Shown here: piece after piece, positions 27,952 to 37,099 of the stretch
Layout: each line of letters opens with the position of its first letter
How positions within the stretch are numbered: position 1 is the first letter of the stretch
The notes under the pieces: generated by a model
What the model was told of the DNA's origin: nothing
The model's input: the letters and a program-made list of their open reading frames with translations, nothing else
Databases searched by the model: none
Position numbers and translations under genes: made by a program
Source of the DNA: an uncultured Clostridium sp.
GTDB lineage: Bacteria; Bacillota; Clostridia; Lachnospirales; Lachnospiraceae
NCBI GenBank assembly: GCA_945917985.1
Contig: CAMEIH010000012.1
Location: 1-64,000, forward strand
Length of the DNA: 64,000 nt
Reading direction: 5' to 3'

Positions 27952-30107
27952 TACAGATGTAACACCCTTTCCTTAATCTCCTGGGTTCTTCCCTGATTCC
28001 AAAACTGGGTTCCGATATAGCCGCAGGTTCTTCTTGCCACATTTAAAGTGTTCTGGTCACGGTTCCCGCACTTGGGGCATTCCCACACCAGCTTGCCGTC
28101 ATCCTCCACAATCTGAATTTCTCCGTTAAATCCACATTCCTGACAATAATCACTCTTGGTATTCAGCTCTGCGTACATGATATTGTCATATATGAACTGG
28201 ATCACACTGATCACGGCAGGAATATTATTCTGCATATTGGGAACTTCCACATAACTGATTGCGCCACCCATGGACAATGCCTGGAAATCCGACTCAAATT
28301 TGAGCTTTGAGAAGGCATCGATCGGCTCTGTCACATTAACATGATAACTGTTCGTAATATATCCTTTGTCTGTCACGCCCTCGATAATACCGAAGCGCCT
28401 CTGCAGACATTTTGCAAATTTATATGTAGTGCTCTCAATGGGAGAACCATAAATACCAAAGGCAATATTTGTCTCCTCTTTCCACTTATCGCAGGCTTCA
28501 TTCATATGCTTCATCACTTCCAGTGCGAAGGGCTTTGCCTCCGGATCCGTATGTGACTTGCCGGTCATATATCTGACGCATTCACACAGTCCTGCATAGC
28601 CGAGGGAGATGGTAGAATATCCTCCGTACAAAAGCTTATCGATGGGCTCACCCTTTTTCAGTCTCGCGAGCGCACCATATTGCCAAAGAATAGGCGCCGC
28701 ATCGGAAAGGGTACCTTTCAGTCGATTATGGCGGAGCATCAGTGCCCGATAACACAGATCCAACCGCTCATCAAAAATCTTCCAGAATTTATCCATGTCC
28801 TTATGAGAAGAAAGAGCTACATCCACCAGGTTGATGGTTACAACGCCCTGATTAAATCTTCCATAAAATTTATAATTCCCATTCTCATCCTTCCAGGGAG
28901 AAAGAGCGCTTCTGCAGCCCATAACCGGGAAGCAGTTTCCCTCCTTCAACTCCTTCATCTTCTTTTCGGAAATGTAATCGGGAACCAGCCTCTTAGCGGT
29001 ACATCTTGCCGCCAGCTCTGTCAGATAAAAGTATTCTGTTCCTTCTTTGATATTATCTTCTTCCAGCACGTAAATCAGCTTGGGGAAAGCAGGCGTAATA
29101 TAGGTACCGCTCTCGTTCTTCACACCCTGAATCCGCTGATTGAGCATTTCCTCTATTACCAGTGCCAGGTCTTTTTTCTCCTGTTCACTCTTTGCTTCGT
29201 TCAGATACATAAATACTGTGAGGAAGGGAGCCTGTCCGTTAGTTGTCATAAGTGTGATGACCTGATACTGAATGGTCTGCACGCCCCTCGCAATTTCCTT
29301 CTGAAGTCGTCTCTCCACAATCTGATCGATTACATCTTCAGACGGAACATTGCCCATAGTCTCGGCATCTTCCATCACTTCTTTTCTGATCTTTTCCCTG
29401 GAAACCTGCACAAAAGGCACCAGATGGGCAAGTGAAATACTCTGTCCTCCATACTGGTTGCTGGCCACCTGAGCGATGATCTGCATGGCAATGTTGCAGG
29501 CCGTGGAAAAGCTGTGTGGCTTATCGATAAAAGTCTCACTGATCACAGTTCCGTTCTGCAGCATATCCTCCAGATTCACGAGATCACAGTTATGCATGTG
29601 CTGGGCAAAATAATCCGCATCATGGAAATGGATCAATCCCTCCTGATCTGCCTTTACAATTTCTTCCGGAAGCAGAAGTCGTCTTGTCAGATCCTTGCTG
29701 ACCTCACCCGCCATATAATCACGCTGTACACTGTTGATGATCGGATCCTTATTGGAATTCTCCTGCATCACTTCCTCATTATTACATTCGATAAGGGAAA
29801 GAATCCTGTCATCCGTAGTGTTGCTCTTTCTGACAAGAGATCTTGTATAACGATATTTTACATAGCATCTTGCAACATTAAATGCCCCCTGCGCCATGAT
29901 CTGGTTTTCTACCATATCCTGCATCTCTTCCACCGAAATGGCGCGGTTCATCTTGCTGCATTTAAAATTAATATACTCTGCAATCTCTTCAATCTGTTCC
30001 TCGGTCAGTTCTTCCCTAAGTGCAGCCTTATTGGCCTTCCCGATAGCCGCTACAATCTTCTTAATATCAAAATTTACCTCTGAACCGTTTCTCTTAATAA
30101 CCTTCAT
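27951..30107 (-). CDS. nrdD: Anaerobic ribonucleoside-triphosphate reductase
   Basis: N-terminal ATP-cone KVIKRNGSEVNFDIKKI; C-terminal CQECGFNG..CPKCGNRD and RRTCGYIG. Confidence 0.95.
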   Translation of the reverse strand: MKVIKRNGSEVNFDIKKIVAAIGKANKAALREELTEEQIEEIAEYINFKCSKMNRAISVEEMQDMVENQIMAQGAFNVARCYVKYRYTRSLVRKSNTTDDRILSLIECNNEEVMQENSNKDPIINSVQRDYMAGEVSKDLTRRLLLPEEIVKADQEGLIHFHDADYFAQHMHNCDLVNLEDMLQNGTVISETFIDKPHSFSTACNIAMQIIAQVASNQYGGQSISLAHLVPFVQVSREKIRKEVMEDAETMGNVPSEDVIDQIVERRLQKEIARGVQTIQYQVITLMTTNGQAPFLTVFMYLNEAKSEQEKKDLALVIEEMLNQRIQGVKNESGTYITPAFPKLIYVLEEDNIKEGTEYFYLTELAARCTAKRLVPDYISEKKMKELKEGNCFPVMGCRSALSPWKDENGNYKFYGRFNQGVVTINLVDVALSSHKDMDKFWKIFDERLDLCYRALMLRHNRLKGTLSDAAPILWQYGALARLKKGEPIDKLLYGGYSTISLGYAGLCECVRYMTGKSHTDPEAKPFALEVMKHMNEACDKWKEETNIAFGIYGSPIESTTYKFAKCLQRRFGIIEGVTDKGYITNSYHVNVTEPIDAFSKLKFESDFQALSMGGAISYVEVPNMQNNIPAVISVIQFIYDNIMYAELNTKSDYCQECGFNGEIQIVEDDGKLVWECPKCGNRDQNTLNVARRTCGYIGTQFWNQGRTQEIKERVLHL

Positions 30108-30235
30108 GAAGCCCCTCCTGAACAACCATAGAAAAACAAACACTGCTTCGTGTCGCTTGTTTTCCTGTCGATAAGTTATATTTTGCCACAGCTACTATAA
30201 AAAATCTGTTGTAAAAACCACAATTTTAAATTAAA

Positions 30236-30251
30236 ATACAAGATATAGTAT
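30236..30251. promoter_or_regulatory. NrdR-box-like dyad upstream of nrdD
   Basis: ATACAAGATATAGTAT, similar to the NrdR consensus ACACwATATATwGTGT. Confidence 0.45.
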
Positions 30252-30275
30252 TTTGCGAAGGAGATTTTTCAAGAT

Positions 30276-30905
30276 ATGGAACATGAAATGCCTTATTTAC
30301 TGGGAATTCAGGAGCTCGAAACCATCGTCAGGACTTTCAATCCTGCCATTAAAAATTTTGAACGCGGTGAAAGTATTCTCCGAAAAGATGTAAGAGAAAA
30401 CAGGCTCTGCTTTCTTCTAAACGGCACTGCCTATCTTCAGATTGAAAATGAATATGACTCCAAACAGATTCTCGATTACTTTGTAAAAGGGCAGGTCCTT
30501 TGTCATGACATGCTGGCAGAACCTCATAATGGTCATTGCTATGTTTTTGCCAAATATCCCTGCAGTATCGCCTATATTGATCCCATAGACATCATCGGCT
30601 GCAGCCAGGCTCACAAAGACGACTTTTTAAGCCGGCTTCCCGGCTTTATTTTTCGATCGATCTTATCGTCTTCCCAGCAGCATCTTCATATTCTCCAGCA
30701 AAAAACGATACGAAATAAGCTTCTTTCTTTTTTTCATTATCAGGCCGGTCTTCACACATCCGACAGTTTTAAGCTTTCCATTCCCTGCTCGGACCTGGCG
30801 GATTATCTTTCCGTTGACAGAAGCGCTATGATGAAAGAACTGTCCCGCCTCTGCAATGATGGCATTATTGAAAAAAAAGGCAGAAAAATCAAGCTTCTTG
30901 TATAG
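30276..30905 (+). CDS. Crp/Fnr family transcriptional regulator
   Basis: Cyclic-nucleotide-binding-like N-terminus; C-terminal HTH IPCSDLADYLSVDRSAMMKELSRLCNDGIIEKKGRKIKL. Confidence 0.85.
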   Translation: MEHEMPYLLGIQELETIVRTFNPAIKNFERGESILRKDVRENRLCFLLNGTAYLQIENEYDSKQILDYFVKGQVLCHDMLAEPHNGHCYVFAKYPCSIAYIDPIDIIGCSQAHKDDFLSRLPGFIFRSILSSSQQHLHILQQKTIRNKLLSFFHYQAGLHTSDSFKLSIPCSDLADYLSVDRSAMMKELSRLCNDGIIEKKGRKIKLLV

Positions 30906-31015
30906 CTTACCAGACTCTTGCTATTCCCCTTTTTATATGATAGGATAGCAATTGTCCTTCTTATTCAGGATAAATAATAATTATTTGGGGTTATATCATT
31001 CACGAGGTTTTTACA

Positions 31016-32422
31016 ATGCTAAAAAAATTCAAAAAAACATTTATCGGAGATAAAGAATTCTATCACTATGTACTGCTTCTGGTCATTCCCATGATCATTC
31101 AGAATGCCATCACCAGCTTTGTCAGCTTCCTTGACAATATCATGGTTGGGCAGATCGGCACAGAACAGATGTCAGGTGTTGCCATCGTCAATCAGCTGAT
31201 GTTTGTTTTTAATATCTGTATCTTTGGCGGTGTTTCCGGCGCCGGTATTTTTGGTACCCAGTTTTTCGGCAAAGGCGATCATGAAGGACACAAATACACC
31301 TTCCGCTTTAAAGTATATATCTGCCTTATTATCACTGCTGCCGCTCTTTGTCTCTTCGGTTTCATGGATACACAGCTGATCTCTCTTTATCTTAGCGATA
31401 ACGGTAGTGTTGGTGATATCTCTCTTGCACTGAAATACGGTAAAGAATACCTTGCCATCATGATGATCGGGCTGATTCCTTTCGCCGTTGGGCAAGCCTA
31501 TGTCAACACCATAAGGGAGACAGGACAGACCCTCATCCCCATGGTTGCCAGCGCTGCTGCCGTTTTTGTCAACCTTATTCTCGATTATCTGCTAATCTTC
31601 GGTATTCTTGGGCTTCCTGCCATGGGTGTCAGGGGTGCTGCCATTGCTACCGTGATCGCCAGATTTATCGAATGCTTTATTGTGGTATTCTGGGCACACA
31701 CCCACACAGACAAAAATCTCTATCTGGTCGGTGCTTACAAAGGGTTCGGAATTCCCGGAAATATTTTGAAGGACATTCTCAAGAAGGGGACGCCTTTAAT
31801 GATTAACGAAATGCTCTGGGCCAGCGGTATGGCTGTGATTTCCCAGTGCTATGCCGTCCGGGGACTTGAGGTGGTTGCCGCACAGAATATCTCCTCCACC
31901 ATCAGCAACCTTTTCAATATTGTTTATTTACAGCTCGGAGGCAGCATTTCCATCATTGTCGGTCAGCTGCTCGGTGCAGGCAAGCTTAAGGAAGCCAAGG
32001 ATGCAGACAACAAAATGATGTTTTTCAGTGTCAGCTGCTGCGCAGGCATTTCTGTACTTATGATCCTCTTTGGGCAGTTGTTCCCATCCATATACAATAC
32101 AGAAGAAAGCATCAAGGAGCTTGCCAGAGTTTTCATCGTGATATCAGCTCTGGCCATGCCCCTCTGCGCTTTCTCACACGCTGCTTACTTTACCCTCCGC
32201 TCCGGCGGCAAGACGATCATTACTTTCTTGTTTGACAGTGTGTATACCTGGGTGCTGATCATTCCTTTTGCCTCTTTCCTGGCAAGACATACCGCACTTC
32301 CTATTACCGCTGTATTCTTTCTGATACAGTTTACGGAAATCATTAAGGTAGTGATCGGTTTCTTTATGATCAGGAGTAATGTGTGGATGCAGAATATTGT
32401 AGGTGGGGAGCAGGAAAGATAA
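31016..32422 (+). CDS. MATE family efflux transporter
   Basis: LDNIMVGQIGTEQMSGVAIVNQL, multi-TM MATE pattern. Confidence 0.92.
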   Translation: MLKKFKKTFIGDKEFYHYVLLLVIPMIIQNAITSFVSFLDNIMVGQIGTEQMSGVAIVNQLMFVFNICIFGGVSGAGIFGTQFFGKGDHEGHKYTFRFKVYICLIITAAALCLFGFMDTQLISLYLSDNGSVGDISLALKYGKEYLAIMMIGLIPFAVGQAYVNTIRETGQTLIPMVASAAAVFVNLILDYLLIFGILGLPAMGVRGAAIATVIARFIECFIVVFWAHTHTDKNLYLVGAYKGFGIPGNILKDILKKGTPLMINEMLWASGMAVISQCYAVRGLEVVAAQNISSTISNLFNIVYLQLGGSISIIVGQLLGAGKLKEAKDADNKMMFFSVSCCAGISVLMILFGQLFPSIYNTEESIKELARVFIVISALAMPLCAFSHAAYFTLRSGGKTIITFLFDSVYTWVLIIPFASFLARHTALPITAVFFLIQFTEIIKVVIGFFMIRSNVWMQNIVGGEQER

Positions 32423-32435
32423 ACTATAATTTCTC

Positions 32436-32595
32436 TTTGTTATATGCCAAAAAGCAATCCATGCTCATGTGCACTGGGCGTTCCATGAGCCTCAGAGATT
32501 AAAAACGTGTTCAGCAAAGGCTTCCACGTTTTTATGAGTCTCATTTCCACAGTGCACCAAATCGCCATGGATTGCTTTTTTGACATTATAACAAA
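32436..32595 (-). repeat. Structured intergenic element, copy 2 (core 32502-32532, inverted)
   Basis: Outer arms TTTGTTATATGCCAAAAAGCAATCCATG / CATGGATTGCTTTTTTGACATTATAACAAA; core identical to copies 1 and 3. Confidence 0.88.
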
Positions 32596-32610
32596 ACAAA
32601 AAGTATATAT

Positions 32611-33387
32611 CTATTGTTCAATGATTTCTCTTGCCATTTGGAACAGCTCCTCGGGAGAGGATGCATTGTGAACGTTCATAATACAGTATCTGATTCCATC
32701 CTGAATCCAAATCACGTAAGAAACCTGATTTTCCGATACCGCATCTGCTCCGTAGGAAATGAAGTAATCGCTACGTTCCATATTCGCTTCATCCTCCGGG
32801 GTTGTTTCATAATTCGCGGGCACCCACTTATAGGTGTCCACATAGTATTTCACCTCAATACCGTTAATGCCTACTGTCTTATCTGCAGATCGCTTATCTG
32901 TCTCGTGATCATGGATTGCTTCCATCGCGTACATAGAAAGTCCGGTCTCTCCCGCTTTTTCATATTTAATGGAGATTTCCTTATAATTATCGAGTGTATT
33001 TCCCTCTTCATCCTTTGCATTGGTATCGCTTACGTCCATCCCGGAAAAGGTGTATCCGTTCTGAAAACTCTTCACTGCCTTTATGGAAAATCCTGCCTTT
33101 GCTTCCGCCTCCGAAAGCTGCTCAAAATTTTTAAAATCCCTGAAATAAAAACCACTGACAAGATAGGCAATCTTCCCGGATGCCGCCACACTGACTGTCC
33201 CGATCAGAAGGCAGCATGCCGCTGCCAGGATCACTGCTTTTTTTACGTTGAAATGTCTGATTTTATTTCTCTTCATAGCCTTTTCCTCCATTGCTCTTTT
33301 TAAATTCTGATTTACTGATTCATCAGGAACTTTCGGAGCAAGGGTCTGCTTTAAAACATGATCTAACGCTTCATTTGTCATATCCAT
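32611..33387 (-). CDS. Anti-sigma-factor-like membrane protein
   Basis: Single TM (AVILAAACCLLIGTVSVAA), extracellular domain; overlaps the ECF sigma gene. Confidence 0.75.
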   Translation of the reverse strand: MDMTNEALDHVLKQTLAPKVPDESVNQNLKRAMEEKAMKRNKIRHFNVKKAVILAAACCLLIGTVSVAASGKIAYLVSGFYFRDFKNFEQLSEAEAKAGFSIKAVKSFQNGYTFSGMDVSDTNAKDEEGNTLDNYKEISIKYEKAGETGLSMYAMEAIHDHETDKRSADKTVGINGIEVKYYVDTYKWVPANYETTPEDEANMERSDYFISYGADAVSENQVSYVIWIQDGIRYCIMNVHNASSPEELFQMAREIIEQ

Positions 33388-33937
33388 AAGCCTCCAATCT
33401 TTCCTTTATCATTGTTCTTGCCTTGTGCAGTCTGCTTTTCACAGTACCCTCCGGCAACTTTAAGCAGCCTGATATTTCTTTCACGGATAGTTCTGCGCTG
33501 TAATACAAATATATGGGAATACGATACTTCTCAGAAAGCTCCACGATACAGCTTCGAACAAAATCGCTCTGCTCACGGGTCAATATTTCTTCTTCCAAAA
33601 GTCCTTCCTCTGTGCCTCCGGCAAGTCCATTCATCTCAATTTTTGCTTCCAGACTTTCCATCCCGGCTATCCTTTGTCTCCAGGCGAACTTCCGCCGCCT
33701 GTTTTTCCAAAGCCGGATTGCTATGGACAGCAGAAAGCTCTTAGGGTTATTCTCTATATCCATCCTCTCTGAAAGCTCCATCGCCTTCAAAAAAGTATCC
33801 TGGTAAAGATCCTCTCCCTCCTGTGTGCTCCCTGTTATCTGTCTGCAAAAACTGAAAATATCCTTTCCGTATTCATCAACACACTGTTCCAGCTCCGTGA
33901 TCGTCATGCCATACTGCTCCTTTAAAACCCACTGCAC
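33371..33937 (-). CDS. ECF RNA polymerase sigma factor
   Basis: Region 2 GEDLYQDTFLKAME; region 4 YYSAELSVKEISGCLKLPEGTVKSRLHKAR. Confidence 0.9.
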   Translation of the reverse strand: MQWVLKEQYGMTITELEQCVDEYGKDIFSFCRQITGSTQEGEDLYQDTFLKAMELSERMDIENNPKSFLLSIAIRLWKNRRRKFAWRQRIAGMESLEAKIEMNGLAGGTEEGLLEEEILTREQSDFVRSCIVELSEKYRIPIYLYYSAELSVKEISGCLKLPEGTVKSRLHKARTMIKERLEAYGYDK

Positions 33938-34022
33938 TTTACTTAGACGTCTAAGGTTTTAACCCTTTCAATAATACATTGTAATGAAAGAAATTATGGT
34001 TCACTCTTTTTCTTAAAAAAGT

Positions 34023-34059
34023 CCATAAAAAACGGCAAGAATTACTTTCCTGCCGTTTC
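34023..34059 (-). terminator. Intrinsic terminator
   Basis: AAACGGCA...TGCCGTTT with flanking A-tract (U-tract on the minus strand). Confidence 0.8.
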
Positions 34060-34074
34060 ACACTTTCCTACTTA

Positions 34075-34713
34075 TTACTGGTAGTTTTTTCGTACCTCAT
34101 TTGCTCCCATATAAATCGCATTTTTCTGAGGACTGATACCGCTTAAGCGGAATAAATCCCTGATGGTTGCAAATTCATATCCCTGCTTTTTAAGCTCCGG
34201 GATGATCGTCTTAATCGCCTCAACAGTGTTTACGTTATCTTCCATATCGTGAAGCAGAATAATGAAACCGGGATTGGCATCATGAAGCACTCTGTCGATT
34301 CTCTCCTTCGCTGTGACAGAAGGCACCCAATCCTCACAGCCATAACCGGCAATAAATCCAAGATCAATCAGATCATACATCTTCTGATCATAATCAATAT
34401 AAGGCGGTCTGAAGAATTCCGGTTTTTCCCCTGTAATCTCTTCAATGAGATCAGTGGTATACTGAATCTCATTAAGGATCTCCTGCCGGCTCAGTGTCGG
34501 CATGGACTGATGTGTCCTGGAATGATTTTCAATGGAACATCCCATATCGTGAGCACGTTTCACCAGATACCTGGTTTCATCCGTAATTTGCTGCCCGATA
34601 AGAAAAAAGCTTGCCACAACTTCATTCTCCTCTAAAATATCCAGAACCTGATCTGTAATCCCGATGGTTGGCCCATCATCAAAAGTTAATGCTACTAATT
34701 TTTTGTCAGACAT
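34075..34713 (-). CDS. Polysaccharide deacetylase (NodB homology)
   Basis: VALTFDDGPT and IENHSRTHQSM. Confidence 0.9.
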   Translation of the reverse strand: MSDKKLVALTFDDGPTIGITDQVLDILEENEVVASFFLIGQQITDETRYLVKRAHDMGCSIENHSRTHQSMPTLSRQEILNEIQYTTDLIEEITGEKPEFFRPPYIDYDQKMYDLIDLGFIAGYGCEDWVPSVTAKERIDRVLHDANPGFIILLHDMEDNVNTVEAIKTIIPELKKQGYEFATIRDLFRLSGISPQKNAIYMGANEVRKNYQ

Positions 34714-34738
34714 ACTTTTTCCTCCAATCACAATTCTG

Positions 34739-36169
34739 TTAACTAACTCCAAAAATGGAATTTATCATTTCAACATTTTTCGGATAATATACTCTATCAT
34801 CTCCAAGTGTACGAAAGACAATGCGACCTTCCGGCGTTTTGTATACATCCAACAATTCCAGGGGGCCCATACTTCCGAAAGGAAGTTCCAACCGCTCCCC
34901 GCTCTGTACATCAATACTGAGCAAAATAGGGAGCTTCTTTTTATTTTTCACTATATCGTGCCCTGTACAAAGCACCAACAGCTTTCCTTCTTCCACCGAT
35001 GTCAGATTACCCACAGGACAAGGAAACTTTCTCACTGCCTCTGTTTCCACATTCAGAAGGGTAATCTCAGTCATCCTGATTTCACTGCTTCTGGGCATTC
35101 CATAATTTTTCTCGATAAAAGCCACTTCCCCATCCCTCACAGGAATGATTTCTCCTATGGTTTGGGTCTTTATGGTATAAACTACTGTTTTAAATCCTTC
35201 CTTTTTAAAAAATTTACCCTGTTGCCAGCGATAAAACTTCCCCTGCAGATAAAGATACAGCTTATCCTTTATCTGAAACAGTTTAGGAAATGTAAGCTTA
35301 TTTTCTTTACTCTCTAATATAATTTCCGGTGCTTTGCCACCATTCATGGCATTTTTAATTACTGCTGCTTTTTTTTTATCAGCAAGAAATAAATGTTCGC
35401 CATACCAGTAGCATACCTCCCAAGAACGTTCTTCATCTTTGTGAATCACTTTCCACTCTGATATATTTGCCAAATTCGTTCCTACAGCAATATAAGAAGC
35501 CCTGTCTATTAATGTGCCATTTTCTCCTCTTTCCGGATTCTGCCAGATTGCTGCGTAACGGCCATCTCCTCCTGTGAGATTCTCCAATATTTTTGGTATT
35601 TTATGCACCACATGAGGCTCCGGATCCAATGACAAAAGCCCGCTTTCAACATTTCTCTCCCGTAAATGTAAGCTATCTGCTACATAAAGTCCATCTACCG
35701 GATCCTGAGGGGTAAACCGCAGTTTTTCCGGCATTTCGTAGACTTTACAGGGCAATCTCTTTCCCCAATCGATTCTTTTTGCTTCACTGCCCGGCTTCTT
35801 TCTGGGCTGCAGCAATACTTTTGCCTTTCTTTTTAAAAGCTTCATTTCCTGCACGAAGTCCTGCTCTTCTTCCTCCGAAATCAACGCAAGTACATAAGAA
35901 TCACTGTCTTCTTCTATGGTATAAAGCAGATAATGCGCCAAAGTTATCTCCTGCCCCAAAGCCTTTGCGGCATCCTCCGTCTGTTCCTGCGCATAATTCT
36001 CTGCAAGAGATTTCATATTCTCCGAAAAAAGTGCAGGAACTTCATTCCCATACTTTTCCTGAAGAGTAAACAAAATGTCCCTCGCATCTGCTTTATAATC
36101 TACTTCTGCTACTTTTCTGCCGCCGATCATTTCCATATCCTTCTTTTCAGAATAATCAATGTACATCAA
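34739..36169 (-). CDS. Hypothetical protein, beta-propeller-like C-terminal region
   Basis: 476-aa ORF in operon orientation; repetitive beta-strand-like blocks; no family recognised. Confidence 0.65.
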   Translation of the reverse strand: MMYIDYSEKKDMEMIGGRKVAEVDYKADARDILFTLQEKYGNEVPALFSENMKSLAENYAQEQTEDAAKALGQEITLAHYLLYTIEEDSDSYVLALISEEEEQDFVQEMKLLKRKAKVLLQPRKKPGSEAKRIDWGKRLPCKVYEMPEKLRFTPQDPVDGLYVADSLHLRERNVESGLLSLDPEPHVVHKIPKILENLTGGDGRYAAIWQNPERGENGTLIDRASYIAVGTNLANISEWKVIHKDEERSWEVCYWYGEHLFLADKKKAAVIKNAMNGGKAPEIILESKENKLTFPKLFQIKDKLYLYLQGKFYRWQQGKFFKKEGFKTVVYTIKTQTIGEIIPVRDGEVAFIEKNYGMPRSSEIRMTEITLLNVETEAVRKFPCPVGNLTSVEEGKLLVLCTGHDIVKNKKKLPILLSIDVQSGERLELPFGSMGPLELLDVYKTPEGRIVFRTLGDDRVYYPKNVEMINSIFGVS

Positions 36170-36203
36170 AAACTGCTTATTTGTTTAACTTTCTGTCATA
36201 GTA

Positions 36204-36346
36204 AGGCGAAAAATCAGCTTACGGCGATTTTGGGCGCCATGCAGATGAGACGCATGAAAACGTGGAAGCCTTTGCTGAACACGTTTTCAATCCCTGCGGC
36301 TCATCGGAATGACCGGCGCACATGAGCCGTCAACTGATTTTCGCCT
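36204..36346 (+). repeat. Structured intergenic element, copy 3 (core 36257-36287)
   Basis: Outer arms AGGCGAAAAATCAG / CTGATTTTCGCCT; identical 31-nt core. Confidence 0.85.
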
Positions 36347-36817
36347 ATCTTCCTTCTCCTTCTTCACTCTCACCCGCAGTTCCTTAAAGAACTGCTTCAG
36401 CATCTCGGAGCACTCCGTTTCCAGCACTCCCCTTGTCACCTTCACCTGATGATTAAACTCCGGCATCTCCAGAATATTCAAAATGGATCCCCCGCAGCCC
36501 GCTTTGGGATTCATACACGCCATCACAACCTCATCAATCCTGGCCTGTACAATGGCGCCTGCGCACATCTGGCAGGGTTCCAGTGTCACATACAACGTAC
36601 AGCCCTCAAGCCGCCAGTCCCCCATCTTTTTGCTCGCCTTATTGATAGCCGTAATCTCTGCATGGGCCAGAGTATTTTTATCCGTATTTCTGCGGTTGTA
36701 TCCCCGCCCTATGATCTTTCCGTCATAAACAATCACACAGCCGATGGGCACTTCCCCCAGAGCATATGCCTTTTTCGCCTGCCTGATGGCTTCTTTCATA
36801 AATTTTTCCTGTTCTGT
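36287..36817 (-). CDS. tadA: tRNA-specific adenosine deaminase
   Basis: LAHAEITAINKASKKMGDWRLEGCTLYVTLEPCQMCAGAI. Confidence 0.93.
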   Translation of the reverse strand, partial: TEQEKFMKEAIRQAKKAYALGEVPIGCVIVYDGKIIGRGYNRRNTDKNTLAHAEITAINKASKKMGDWRLEGCTLYVTLEPCQMCAGAIVQARIDEVVMACMNPKAGCGGSILNILEMPEFNHQVKVTRGVLETECSEMLKQFFKELRVRVKKEKEDRRKSVDGSCAPVIPMSRRD

Positions 36818-36880
36818 CATATACGATCCCTTATAGTTGACAAATAATAAAAAACCCAATATACTACTAAAGTAACTTCA

Positions 36881-37097
36881 AAAACCATGCAGCTTTATGT
36901 TAAAGGGAGCTGCTATGGCTGCCCTTTGCAAGTGGCGTTGACGGATGGGTCTTGCGCAATAGAAGTCCGCGAACCGTGTCAGGTTGGGAACAAAGCAGCA
37001 CTAAGCGGAATTTTCTATGTGCCGCAAGGGTGCCTGTCCCAAGCTAACTGCAAAGGTAACGCATGGCAGTTTCCTTTAGAATAAAGAGCATGGTTTT
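36881..37097 (+). ncRNA. ffs: Bacterial large-type signal recognition particle RNA
   Basis: Conserved S-domain segment GTGTCAGGTTGGGAACAAAGCAGCACTAAGCGG; 5' AAAAACCATGC pairs with 3' GCATGGTTTTT; adjacent to tadA. Confidence 0.9.
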
Positions 37098-37099
37098 TA

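Noticed and set aside
32436-32595. Element copy 2 as just a bidirectional terminator between convergent genes
   Set aside because: The outer arms with A/T tracts could terminate transcription, but this does not explain the invariant 31-nt core and shared internal blocks found at two other loci, including one inside the tadA frame.
36887-37084. Plus-strand 65-aa ORF
   Set aside because: Lies wholly inside the SRP RNA, whose conserved S-domain sequence explains the region.
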